Assembly: GCF_000316685.1 (NCBI RefSeq)
Contig: NC_019680.1
Span: 2,233,501 to 2,297,500, forward strand
From: Synechococcus sp. PCC 6312
Lineage (GTDB): Bacteria > Cyanobacteriota > Cyanobacteriia > Thermosynechococcales > Thermosynechococcaceae
Direction: 5' to 3'
Length of the DNA stretch: 64,000 nucleotides
Shown: positions 40,229 to 48,703 of the stretch, one piece after another
Layout: each line of letters opens with the position of its first letter
Numbering within the stretch: the first letter of the stretch is position 1
The notes under the pieces: generated by a model
What the model was told of the DNA's origin: nothing
Databases searched by the model: none
Seen by the model: only the letters and a program-made list of their open reading frames with translations
Made by a program: the position numbers and the translations under genes

Positions 40229-41275
40229 TTAATTTTTGAGTATTGCTTCATGAATACACTTAGCAATATCCACTGGATTTCCGCCTAAATTTAACCAATA
40301 AGCAGGTATATCTTTAATGAGTGTTGCCAATGTATTAAAGTCCTCGCGATGCCAACTTGGATATAAGGTTAGGCAGTTAGGCAACATTTGCATCAGAGCT
40401 TGAGACTGCTTGGCCGGACTGAGGTAAGTGACTGATTCTTGACTCACCCGAGGCAAAATAATAACTTTAATCAGTGCGAATTTCACAATAAGAGATTGAT
40501 GGATTTGAGATAGAATGATTAAGTTTTTCGATTCTTCTTGATCTCGATCGATCATGGCATAATCAATCAGATCTGGAAATTTATCTAAACTATCTTGATT
40601 TAGCAGAATTGAGTTATAGAGGCTATGACCAAGATAAGTCTGACTATTAGCGGCTTCCAGGCCAACTTGATCATCTCCTAAGTAGGTAAATCCAGCCCTT
40701 AGACAGGCCAAGGCGGAGGTTGATTTTCCTGCACCACTGGGACCGGCAAGTAGGACTCCCTGATTATTTTTTGCTACCATTGCGGCGTGAATCACATTAA
40801 TCCCCAAATCTCGATGCCAAAGTCTTAACAATTGTTCCAGAGGACGGGCTTGAGCACGAAATGATAGGGCTTTGTTAGCACACAAATATCCAATTAAGCG
40901 CGATTTCTCCCGATCTAAAAGGGTGGTTAACCCTTGTTGTCGAGACAGGACATAACGGTTGTTAATGGAAATTTCGATGCTAGCTCCGAGGCTATCCGGT
41001 AGATTAATATGGGCATCCTCAGTTCTACTCATTAGAGAATGATCCCAAAGCAGGATTTCTAAGTCAGCAGTTTGATTTGTATCGGCTCCTAAAGTCAGGT
41101 GTTGCCAGACTGTTAACAATTTTTTGTTCAACAGAGTCCCAACTACCCGTAGGCGTACAGGTCGTCCAGCTAAAACTATCGTAGTTTGATGATACTCCGC
41201 TACAGCAATTGTCCAGGCCTGGTTAAACCCTTCAATAAGTGCTGTAGCCTCAATTGCACCGTTGAATTTTTTCAC
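40229..41275 (-). CDS. HPr-kinase-like protein
   Basis: In this 348-residue protein the C-terminal half resembles the catalytic domain of HPr serine kinase. It has the P-loop GPSGAGKSTSALACLRAG followed by YLGDDQVGLE (the acidic pair seen in HprK-like proteins). The regulatory half is unlike classical HprK and no HPr system is expected. In lasso-peptide and polysaccharide clusters such kinases sit beside PqqD and can phosphorylate the peptide product. It starts at GTG and lies between two GT4 genes with very short gaps. Confidence 0.78.
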   Translation of the reverse strand: MKKFNGAIEATALIEGFNQAWTIAVAEYHQTTIVLAGRPVRLRVVGTLLNKKLLTVWQHLTLGADTNQTADLEILLWDHSLMSRTEDAHINLPDSLGASIEISINNRYVLSRQQGLTTLLDREKSRLIGYLCANKALSFRAQARPLEQLLRLWHRDLGINVIHAAMVAKNNQGVLLAGPSGAGKSTSALACLRAGFTYLGDDQVGLEAANSQTYLGHSLYNSILLNQDSLDKFPDLIDYAMIDRDQEESKNLIILSQIHQSLIVKFALIKVIILPRVSQESVTYLSPAKQSQALMQMLPNCLTLYPSWHREDFNTLATLIKDIPAYWLNLGGNPVDIAKCIHEAILKN

Positions 41276-41289
41276 AGCTTAGACTTCGA

Positions 41290-42399
41290 TTAAGATGAAC
41301 AAAGCTTACGATACAGTGCATCATAGGCCGAGACATAGCGTTCCCAACCAAAGATTTCTGCCGCCCTAGTTCTGGCTCGCTCTCCCATCATTTTTGCCTG
41401 GGGCAAATTACTAAGAAGAGTACAAATAGCTGTAGCCAAAGCCTGGGGATTATTCTTTTCGACAACAATACCTCCCTCACCATCCATAACAACTTCAGGT
41501 AATCCCCCTACACGACTGGCAATCACAGGCCTGGCCTGGAGGGCTGCTTCTAACGCAACTAACCCAAAAGCCTCTTCCCAGCGTGATGGCATCAGCACTA
41601 AGGTAGAGCAATTGATCAAAGCAGGCACATCATCCGGCCTAATCCAACCAAGAAACTCGACCCGATCTGTTAGCCCAAGCAGAGTAACTTGACGTTCTAG
41701 GGCCGGGCGGTGGGGGCCATCTCCAGCAATCATTAAACGAGTGTCGGGATGGGCTTGAATTACCTTTCTCAGCGCATGAATCGCTAAATCAAATCCCTTT
41801 TCTGGAACTACTCGGCCCAAGCAGAGGAGTTTTGGGGGAGTGGCAATCAGGGGTGTAGGTGCGAGTAGAGGTATTTTCAAGCCATTGTAAATAAGAGAAG
41901 TTTTTTTGACCAGAGGCGGAAATAGCTGGTGTAATTCCGTCAAAATGGCCTGGGAATTAGCCGTAACCCAATGAGCAGATTTTAGGGCTTTATAGAGAAG
42001 CGTATCAGATGCCAAGGGTGTGCGCCCAAAAGAAATTTTGGCTGAAATTAGCGTGGGAATCGCCGGCGCAGTGGATAAATGAAAGAAAAGACTGGGGTCA
42101 CTTAAGTTAATATGGATTAGATCAGGCTGGAATTGCTGCTTTAATGCGATCAGCCGCTGTTTGATCGCAAAGATAGTAGCAATATCTCTGGTTTCCAGAG
42201 TCCTTAAAAAAGGGAATCTATGAATCGTGATCCCTTCCCAGTCCTCTTGATTGGGTAAACTTAGGCTTCCATGGGATGTAACAACTATAATGTCATACCC
42301 TAAGCACTTTATTGCTCTCAAAAAATGTGAACTGAGAACTTCAACACCACCAATGTAAGGCCAGAATAACTGAGTCCAAAAAAGGATTTTGGGATTCAT
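41290..42399 (-). CDS. family 4 glycosyltransferase
   Basis: This GT-B glycosyltransferase of 369 residues opens with ILFWTQLFWPYIGGVEVLSS. The donor domain has LLCLGRVVPEKGFDLAI, RVEFLGWIRPDDVPALI and the catalytic E-x7-E in EAFGLVALEAALQARP. It is the first gene of a five-gene leftward operon (GT4, HprK-like, GT4, PqqD-like, GT4). It starts at ATG, and the promoter should lie in 42400-42500. Confidence 0.9.
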   Translation of the reverse strand: MNPKILFWTQLFWPYIGGVEVLSSHFLRAIKCLGYDIIVVTSHGSLSLPNQEDWEGITIHRFPFLRTLETRDIATIFAIKQRLIALKQQFQPDLIHINLSDPSLFFHLSTAPAIPTLISAKISFGRTPLASDTLLYKALKSAHWVTANSQAILTELHQLFPPLVKKTSLIYNGLKIPLLAPTPLIATPPKLLCLGRVVPEKGFDLAIHALRKVIQAHPDTRLMIAGDGPHRPALERQVTLLGLTDRVEFLGWIRPDDVPALINCSTLVLMPSRWEEAFGLVALEAALQARPVIASRVGGLPEVVMDGEGGIVVEKNNPQALATAICTLLSNLPQAKMMGERARTRAAEIFGWERYVSAYDALYRKLCSS

Positions 42400-42805
42400 G
42401 AGCTTGAGCGCATTGAGTATTCTTTATCATCAGGTTTTTCCTATTCTTGTCAAATATTTCTGGCAAGCGGTAATATTAACGTCACTCAATTTAGGGCTGT
42501 AGAATTTACATTGTTCCTAAGATTAAGTTCTCCAATGATTAACAGGAGATAGGAGATTCCATGTGGGTATAGTACAACCAATCGGCTACATAACAATCAG
42601 GACAAGGTAACGCCTGAGCAAAATACCGAAGAAACCTCCTACTGCTAGAGAATCGGTAAGACCAAAACTACTCTGCTGATGCTGAAAACAGCTTGTACCC
42701 ATCACTCATCATGGCTCCTGTGTAGCTTTGCTCGCTTGTAGAAGAGATTTAGAATAAGACAACCCTGGCTCCAGGCCTGGTACTTTCTTAAATGGCCGGA
42801 TCTTC
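42400..42805. other. 406-bp divergent intergenic stretch
   Basis: This lies between a leftward glycosyltransferase operon and nadE. No gene of useful length was found on either strand, including no candidate precursor peptide for the PqqD-like protein. A strong ribosome-site-like AGGAG precedes an ATG at 42561, but the frame is only ATG TGG GTA TAG. A perfect CCAGGCCTGG lies at 42771-42780. The region may hold promoters or a leader RNA that I cannot identify. Confidence 0.35.
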
Positions 42806-44533
42806 ATGTCTATTACCTTGGCATTAGCACAGTTAAACCCAATTATTGGGGACTTGGAGGGGAATGCCCAAAAAATCCTAGCCGCCGCCCAGGCCAGTCA
42901 GCAACAGGGAGCCAATATTCTCATTACCTCAGAACTGGCCCTCTGTGGATATCCACCCCGAGACTTGCTGTTAGACCGCAGTTTCGGCCAGGCCTGCGAA
43001 AAAACCCTCCATACCCTTAGCCGAGAACTTCCCCCAACCCTCACTGCAATCATCGGCACTATCGCCCCCAATCCAGATGCCAACATTGGTGCAAAACCGC
43101 TGTTAAATGTCGGCGTAGTCATTCAAAACCGTGAGATCATCTATCAATTTGCCAAACGCCTGCTCCCCACCTACGACGTATTTGATGAAGATCGCTACTT
43201 TGCCAGTGGCAACCAAATCAACATCTTGACCTTCCAACAGGGAGATGAAATCATCCGCCTGGGTCTGACCATTTGCGAAGATATTTGGAACGATGAGGAA
43301 TTTTTAGGGAAACGACTGTATCCCGCCAACCCAATTGCAGAATTAGCCAGTGCCGCAGCCCAACTGATCATCAATCTTTCGGCCTCTCCCTTTACCCTCT
43401 CTAAGCCCAGTTTCCGCCAGGCCCTTTTAGCCCATACCGTTCAGCGTTATGGTTGCCCAGTGATCTATGTTAATCAAGTGGGGGGCAATGATGATTTGAT
43501 TTTTGACGGCCATAGCTTTGCCCTGAATCACCAGGCCCAGCTTGTGGCCCAGGCTCCCGGCTTTCAGACCAGTTTGGATTACGTTACTTGGTCACAGGGA
43601 AAGCTATCAGGAATCAGTCAAATCTTACCCAATTCCCTGGGGGATGACCATCAGCAAACTTGGGCCGCCCTCGTTTTAGGGATTCAAGACTATGCCGAAA
43701 AATGTGGCTTTAGGCAGGCTGTCATTGGTCTGAGTGGGGGGATTGACTCCGCTTTGGTGGCGGCTTTAGCAACGGCGGCGTTAGGGTCTGAAAATGTCCT
43801 TGGTATTCTGATGCCCTCGCCCTACAGTTCTGATCATTCTCTCACCGATGCTCACCAACTCGTTGCCAATTTAGGAATTGCCCAGCAAACCATTCCCATT
43901 GCCAATCTGATGCAAGGATATGACCAGGCCTTGGGGGAGTTATTTGCCAATACTCAACCCGGAATTGCGGAAGAAAACATCCAAGCTCGGATTCGTGGGA
44001 ATTTACTGATGGCCGTGGCAAACAAATTTGGCTATTTGGTCATTTCTACGGGCAACAAATCTGAACTAGCAGTGGGCTACTGTACTCTCTATGGCGATAT
44101 GAGTGGGGGCCTGGCAGCCATTGCCGATGTGCCTAAAACCCTGGTCTATGATCTTTGCCACTGGTTAAACCATCAAGCCCAGGCTGGACATACTGCCTCA
44201 AACTTTCCCTTTATGACACCTGAAGTGATCCCCACCCATATCTTGGCCAAACCTCCCAGTGCCGAACTTAAACCTGGCCAACTGGATCAAGATTCCCTGC
44301 CAGCCTATGAAATTTTGGATGACATTCTCCAGCGGTTCATCGATCACCATCAATCTACGGCAGAAATTATTGCAGCGGGCCATGCCCCAGCCATTGTGAT
44401 CCAGGTTCAGCAAATGGTGACTCGGGCCGAATTTAAGCGCCATCAAGCCGCCCCAGGCCTGAAAATTACCAGTCGCGCCTTTGGAACGGGTTGGCGAATG
44501 CCCATTGCGGCTAAACGTAAATTTGCTCTCTAA
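42806..44533 (+). CDS. nadE: glutamine-dependent NAD+ synthetase
   Basis: This makes NAD+ from nicotinate adenine dinucleotide, ATP and glutamine. The N-terminal nitrilase-type glutaminase domain (about 1-270) has Glu43 in SELALCGYP and the nucleophile Cys in [10 protein letters not shown]. The C-terminal synthetase (about 290-575) has the PP-loop [13 protein letters not shown] and [19 protein letters not shown]. The length of 575 is usual for the two-domain form. It starts at ATG. The 3' end overlaps the TatD gene on the other strand by 23 bp. The NadD fusion lies 2.7 kb away. Confidence 0.97.
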   Translation: MSITLALAQLNPIIGDLEGNAQKILAAAQASQQQGANILITSELALCGYPPRDLLLDRSFGQACEKTLHTLSRELPPTLTAIIGTIAPNPDANIGAKPLLNVGVVIQNREIIYQFAKRLLPTYDVFDEDRYFASGNQINILTFQQGDEIIRLGLTICEDIWNDEEFLGKRLYPANPIAELASAAAQLIINLSASPFTLSKPSFRQALLAHTVQRYGCPVIYVNQVGGNDDLIFDGHSFALNHQAQLVAQAPGFQTSLDYVTWSQGKLSGISQILPNSLGDDHQQTWAALVLGIQDYAEKCGFRQAVIGLSGGIDSALVAALATAALGSENVLGILMPSPYSSDHSLTDAHQLVANLGIAQQTIPIANLMQGYDQALGELFANTQPGIAEENIQARIRGNLLMAVANKFGYLVISTGNKSELAVGYCTLYGDMSGGLAAIADVPKTLVYDLCHWLNHQAQAGHTASNFPFMTPEVIPTHILAKPPSAELKPGQLDQDSLPAYEILDDILQRFIDHHQSTAEIIAAGHAPAIVIQVQQMVTRAEFKRHQAAPGLKITSRAFGTGWRMPIAAKRKFAL

Positions 44534-45317
44534 TGGCCAGGCCAAAGAGTTTTGCCGCATTCTGAGTTGTTTGTTGCCCCAAATCCATCACCGAGATATT
44601 CCGTAACTCCGAAACGTGTTGGGCGACATATTGGACATAACTGGGTTCGTTGCGTTTTTCCCCTCGTTTGGGGACAGGGGCTAAGAAGGGGCAATCGGTT
44701 TCAATCAGCAAACGATCCACAGGAACTATTTGGGCGGCGGCTTTAATTCCGTGGGCATTTTTGAAGGTGACAGTCCCACTAAAACTGATGTAAAAGCCTA
44801 AGTCTAAGAACCACTGAGTTTCTTCAGGAGTCCCACCCCAACAATGCATCACACCCCTAACGGCCCCTTGGGTTTGCCAGAATTTTTCCAGGAGGTCACG
44901 CATTGTTGCCGCCGCGTCCCGACAGTGAATAATCACCGGTAAATCCAGGGCTTGGGCAATTTCCAGTTGACTCCAAAAGACCCTGGTTTGCGTCTCGATA
45001 TTATCGGCTTTGAAAAAATCCAGGCCCATCTCACCAATGGCCACCACTTTCGAATCGGAACGGGCTAGCTCGTGAATATGGCTTTGATAATCGGGTTGCC
45101 ACTGAGCTGCATCAAGGGGATGTAAGCCGACCGCAAAATAAACTTCGGGAAACTGCTGGGCAATGGCCTGGATTGCAGTAAATTCACTGGGTTCAACACA
45201 GGAATGAACGAGGGCAACGACTCCGGCATCGCGCCAGTGCTGGGCAATTTCCGCTAAATCGGGAGTAAATACGTCAAAATTGAGGTGAACATGGGTATCA
45301 ACCAATGGCGGTAACAT
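44511..45317 (-). CDS. TatD-family metal-dependent deoxyribonuclease
   Basis: This 268-residue TIM-barrel hydrolase has the metal ligands in VDTHVHLN, the Glu in [11 protein letters not shown], the His residues in VIIHCRDA and GVMHCWGG and the final Asp in [12 protein letters not shown]. TatD proteins act as 3'-5' exonucleases and take part in DNA repair and D-Tyr-tRNA-type quality control. It starts at ATG. rpsT lies 38 bp upstream on the same strand. Confidence 0.93.
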   Translation of the reverse strand: MLPPLVDTHVHLNFDVFTPDLAEIAQHWRDAGVVALVHSCVEPSEFTAIQAIAQQFPEVYFAVGLHPLDAAQWQPDYQSHIHELARSDSKVVAIGEMGLDFFKADNIETQTRVFWSQLEIAQALDLPVIIHCRDAAATMRDLLEKFWQTQGAVRGVMHCWGGTPEETQWFLDLGFYISFSGTVTFKNAHGIKAAAQIVPVDRLLIETDCPFLAPVPKRGEKRNEPSYVQYVAQHVSELRNISVMDLGQQTTQNAAKLFGLAIREQIYV

Positions 45318-45355
45318 CCCCAGCCCTCCCCAAAGACGTTGGCAATGAAATCTTT

Positions 45356-45649
45356 CTAAGCCGGTGCCGTTACTTTATTGAGTACACGGGCCAAACGGGC
45401 TTTTTTCCGGGCCCCAGTATTACGATGGATAACGCCTCGCTTGACCGCCTTATCAATTTTGCTGAAGGTCACAGACATTTTAGCTTGAGCGGTCGCTAGG
45501 GCCTCTGGGGTCGGTTCGCTCGTGTAGGTTTGCACGGCCTGGAGGTAATGCTTGGTCATGGTTTTCACAACCGATTTGTAGGCTTTATTTTCCAGACGGT
45601 TGCGCTCGGCAATTTCGACACGCTTGATGGCAGATTTGATATTAGCCAC
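45356..45649 (-). CDS. rpsT: 30S ribosomal protein S20
   Basis: This small basic three-helix protein of 97 residues binds the 5' domain and helix 44 of 16S r[23 protein letters not shown] and [20 protein letters not shown] are characteristic. Translation starts at GTG. It is probably transcribed ahead of the TatD gene. Confidence 0.97.
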   Translation of the reverse strand: MANIKSAIKRVEIAERNRLENKAYKSVVKTMTKHYLQAVQTYTSEPTPEALATAQAKMSVTFSKIDKAVKRGVIHRNTGARKKARLARVLNKVTAPA

Positions 45650-45713
45650 GGTAAGACTCTTTTATCCCAAGTTCTATAGACGGATATTAATCATAACAGA
45701 TTGCTGGACTGGG

Positions 45714-47105
45714 TCAAACTTCTGAATCAGGATTCGTCAGGGGCTGGGGCTGGGAAAAGGCTGGATAACTGGCCACCACGGCAATCATCAACCACCAGAG
45801 GGTCGCGACTTCCGGGCGATACCAAATTGTATCCACCAGGCCATGGGTCAACATCCCCAACATGGTTGCCAAGGCCGCCATCAGCCAAAAGCCATCGGGA
45901 TGACGCATCTTCCGCAGATGATTGAGGGTCTGCCAGGCCTGGGTCAAGGTTGTGAGTAAAAACCAGACAAAAGCCGCAAACCCAATCGTCCCAGCCTCCA
46001 CGAGGAGTTCTAAAAAAATCGAATAAGCACTCAAGGCGGTATAGCCCGGCCGTTGATAGAGGGGATAAACCTTGTTAAATGCCTCATTTCCGGGGCCGAT
46101 CCCCAAAATTGGGCGGTCACGGATCATGTCCTGAACAGCGGCCCAAACATTGATCCGAAAATTGTTACTACTGTCATTGCGCTCGGCAAAAATACTTAAG
46201 ACTCGTCCCCGAATGGCTGGCACGAGAATCATTGCGGCCACAACCAACACTGCCAGGCCCCCCAACAAAGCCGGAAAGGCCCAAAATTGCCAAAAGCGAG
46301 GCAGGCGGGGTAACAACCAGTAGAGCAACAACAGAGAGAGCGTGCCCAAACTAACCACCAGGCCCAGCCAACCACCGCGACTAAAGGTAAAAATCAAACT
46401 ACTGGTACTCAGCCCCAACATCACCCCCCCCAAGAGCTTTGGAAGCCAGCCCCGCCAAGCAAATATTGAGGCCAAACTGAGGGGAATCGCGGGTAATAAA
46501 TACCCAGCTAGGAGGTTAGGATTGCCCAGGTAGCTATAAACCCGCGTGGTGTTGGCCAATTCAGATTGGGGGTCTGTCCAAGTGGCTAAGGCATCGGCCC
46601 CAAAGATCCATTGCCTAACTCCATAAATGCTGACAACCAACGCGGTTAAGAGATAGATCGTGATCAACCCCGACCGCCATTTGGGAGAGCGCATGACCCG
46701 TTCGGCTAAGGCAAAAAAGCCCATATAGAGACTCAGTTTGATCAGTCCTTGAAAAGCGGCAGCCTTGACGGGGGAAAATGCTGTGGCAACAACAGCAATA
46801 GACCAGTAGAGAGCCACCAAGGAATGAATCGGGGTAAAGCGGTTTTCCGGCGCAGTGCTGACTGTCCACAGGCCCCAAAACAGCACCCCGGCGAAGAGGA
46901 CAACACCGATCATCCCACTGGGGACAAAGGGGGCCAGAATTAAAATCAGGCCAGCCAGTACCCCCCCTAATCCCTGCACCCAGGGCCATAAAACACTCCC
47001 CCGCTGCCAGGCCTGGATCAGTCCCATCCACTGCCCCAACAGACTTTTTTGTCGCCACTGTGACCAGGGAATGGTACCGAGGGTAATCTGTTGCCAGAGG
47101 GTCAT
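45714..47105 (-). CDS. ictB: IctB family membrane protein (O-antigen-ligase fold)
   Basis: The 463-residue membrane protein has about ten TM helices and the Wzy/O-antigen-ligase-type domain (YSYLGNPNLLAGYLLPAIPL, FTFSRGGWLGLVVS, GIGPGNEAFNKVYPLYQRPG). The N-terminus TLWQQITLGTIPWSQWRQKS matches cyanobacterial IctB. IctB was first proposed as a bicarbonate transporter; that role is disputed and its fold suggests a ligase. It starts at ATG. Confidence 0.85.
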   Translation of the reverse strand: MTLWQQITLGTIPWSQWRQKSLLGQWMGLIQAWQRGSVLWPWVQGLGGVLAGLILILAPFVPSGMIGVVLFAGVLFWGLWTVSTAPENRFTPIHSLVALYWSIAVVATAFSPVKAAAFQGLIKLSLYMGFFALAERVMRSPKWRSGLITIYLLTALVVSIYGVRQWIFGADALATWTDPQSELANTTRVYSYLGNPNLLAGYLLPAIPLSLASIFAWRGWLPKLLGGVMLGLSTSSLIFTFSRGGWLGLVVSLGTLSLLLLYWLLPRLPRFWQFWAFPALLGGLAVLVVAAMILVPAIRGRVLSIFAERNDSSNNFRINVWAAVQDMIRDRPILGIGPGNEAFNKVYPLYQRPGYTALSAYSIFLELLVEAGTIGFAAFVWFLLTTLTQAWQTLNHLRKMRHPDGFWLMAALATMLGMLTHGLVDTIWYRPEVATLWWLMIAVVASYPAFSQPQPLTNPDSEV

Positions 47106-47268
47106 GGGTGGCTTACCTTTTGGGGATCAATCAATACTAAACATAGGGCACAGTAGTCAGTCTATCGGGTCAGTCGGTCTTCTGGAGCGAGGCCTGGTAA
47201 AATCTCGGTGATTCCTCCGGTTTTTATTCTTAAACTAGCTCCCCCCTCCTCACCATCCCCAAGCATTC

Positions 47269-48684
47269 ATGCACGCCCTTGAGCCACAAGCTTTAGAACA
47301 GAATATTGCCCCAACTGGCCTAGCCCTGTTTGGCATGAGTGCTGATCCACCCACCATCGCCCATCAAGAGATTATTCAGTGGTTAGCACCTCAATTTCAA
47401 AGAGTCATTGTCTGGGCGGCTGATAATCCCTTTAAGACTGAACAAACATCTCTCCATCATCGCCAGGCCATGTTAGGGCTCCTGGTGGGCGACCTGCAAA
47501 GCACCTATCCACACATTCAACACCAACCTGCTCTCAGCTATCCCTACACACTCCACTCTGTCCAAGCGGCCCATCGCTACTGGCCCAAAAGTCAGTTCAC
47601 CTTGGTTGTGGGTAGCGACATTCTCACAAAGTTAGGCCAGTGGCATCAGGTGGAACTACTATTTCAGTTGGTTGATTTTCTAGTCCTAGCCCGCCCAGGT
47701 GCGCCGATTAACCCAAGTTTGATCAACTCCCTCACCGCTCGCGGGGGTCGGTTTCAACTCGGAGCTTTTACGGGGCCCGACATTTCCTCAACGGCCTCCC
47801 GCCAAGCGGCCCAACCGGAGAATCTCTTACCGGTGATTGCCCAATATGTGTCTCAGTATGGCCTCTATCAAGCTTCCCTGACAGCCCCAGCCAACGCGCC
47901 CAGGACTCAACCTCCAGCAACCCATTTCCCCACGAGTGACAAAGCTGAATTTACAGTTGGGGTCGATAATGTGGTTTTTGCGGTGGATAGTCAGAAGAAT
48001 CGGCTCTTAGTTCTCCTCAGTCAACGGCAGCAAGCTCCTTATCAAGGGTGGTATGGTTTACCGGGAACCTTGGTCCGGGCAGGGGAGGGTCTGGAAGCGG
48101 CGGCCTATCGGGTCTTGGCGGAGAAGCTTGCCTTAAGAACTCTTTATTTGGAGCAGCTTTATACCTTTGATGGCCTGGGGAAACGCCAGCCTTTTGCCCG
48201 ATCCCAGGCCGAGGGTGGACTGATCAACTCAGCCAAAACCTCAGAGAGCGTTCGCGCTGGAATTCGCTATCTTTCTGTCAGTTACTTTGCCTTGATTCCC
48301 TATGGGGCAGCCGCCTTAATGGTTTCAGCAGAAGCGGGTGGGGCCTGGTTTCCAGTCCATGAAGTCCCTCCCTTGGCCTTTGATCATGCGGATATTCTCG
48401 CCTATGGGCATCGTCGCCTGAAAAATAAGCTGGAGTATAGCCCGGTTGCCTTTGATGTGCTCCCCGCAAAATTTACCCTGAATGAGGTCTATCAGTTCTA
48501 CAGCACTGTACTGGGGGAAAACTTTGCTGACTATTCTAACTTTCGCAGTCGTTTACTTAAACTCGGAATTCTTCAAGATACTGGAGAAAAAGTCATTCGG
48601 GCTGCGGGTCGGCCAGCCAGTTTATATCGGTTTGACCCCATCGCCTTTGCCCCGCTCCAAGATACACCTTTAGTTTTTGTCTAG
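47269..48684 (+). CDS. NadD adenylyltransferase fused to NrtR-type Nudix-winged-helix
   Basis: There are three parts in 471 residues. Residues about 15-200 are a nicotinate-nucleotide adenylyltransferase (ALFGMSADPPTIAHQEI, VVGSDILTKLGQWHQ, ISSTASRQ). Residues about 225-360 are a Nudix domain (WYGLPGTLVRAGEGLEAAAY). Its Nudix box reads RVLAEK where active enzymes have REUxEE, so hydrolysis is doubtful. Residues about 385-471 look like the winged helix of the NAD regulator NrtR (FTLNEVYQFYSTVLGENFAD, ending GRPASLYRFDP). The protein may make NaAD and also sense ADP-ribose or NAD to regulate transcription (inference). nadE is nearby. Confidence 0.82.
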   Translation: MHALEPQALEQNIAPTGLALFGMSADPPTIAHQEIIQWLAPQFQRVIVWAADNPFKTEQTSLHHRQAMLGLLVGDLQSTYPHIQHQPALSYPYTLHSVQAAHRYWPKSQFTLVVGSDILTKLGQWHQVELLFQLVDFLVLARPGAPINPSLINSLTARGGRFQLGAFTGPDISSTASRQAAQPENLLPVIAQYVSQYGLYQASLTAPANAPRTQPPATHFPTSDKAEFTVGVDNVVFAVDSQKNRLLVLLSQRQQAPYQGWYGLPGTLVRAGEGLEAAAYRVLAEKLALRTLYLEQLYTFDGLGKRQPFARSQAEGGLINSAKTSESVRAGIRYLSVSYFALIPYGAAALMVSAEAGGAWFPVHEVPPLAFDHADILAYGHRRLKNKLEYSPVAFDVLPAKFTLNEVYQFYSTVLGENFADYSNFRSRLLKLGILQDTGEKVIRAAGRPASLYRFDPIAFAPLQDTPLVFV

Positions 48685-48703
48685 TTTTCAACCTCGGCCG
48701 ACC

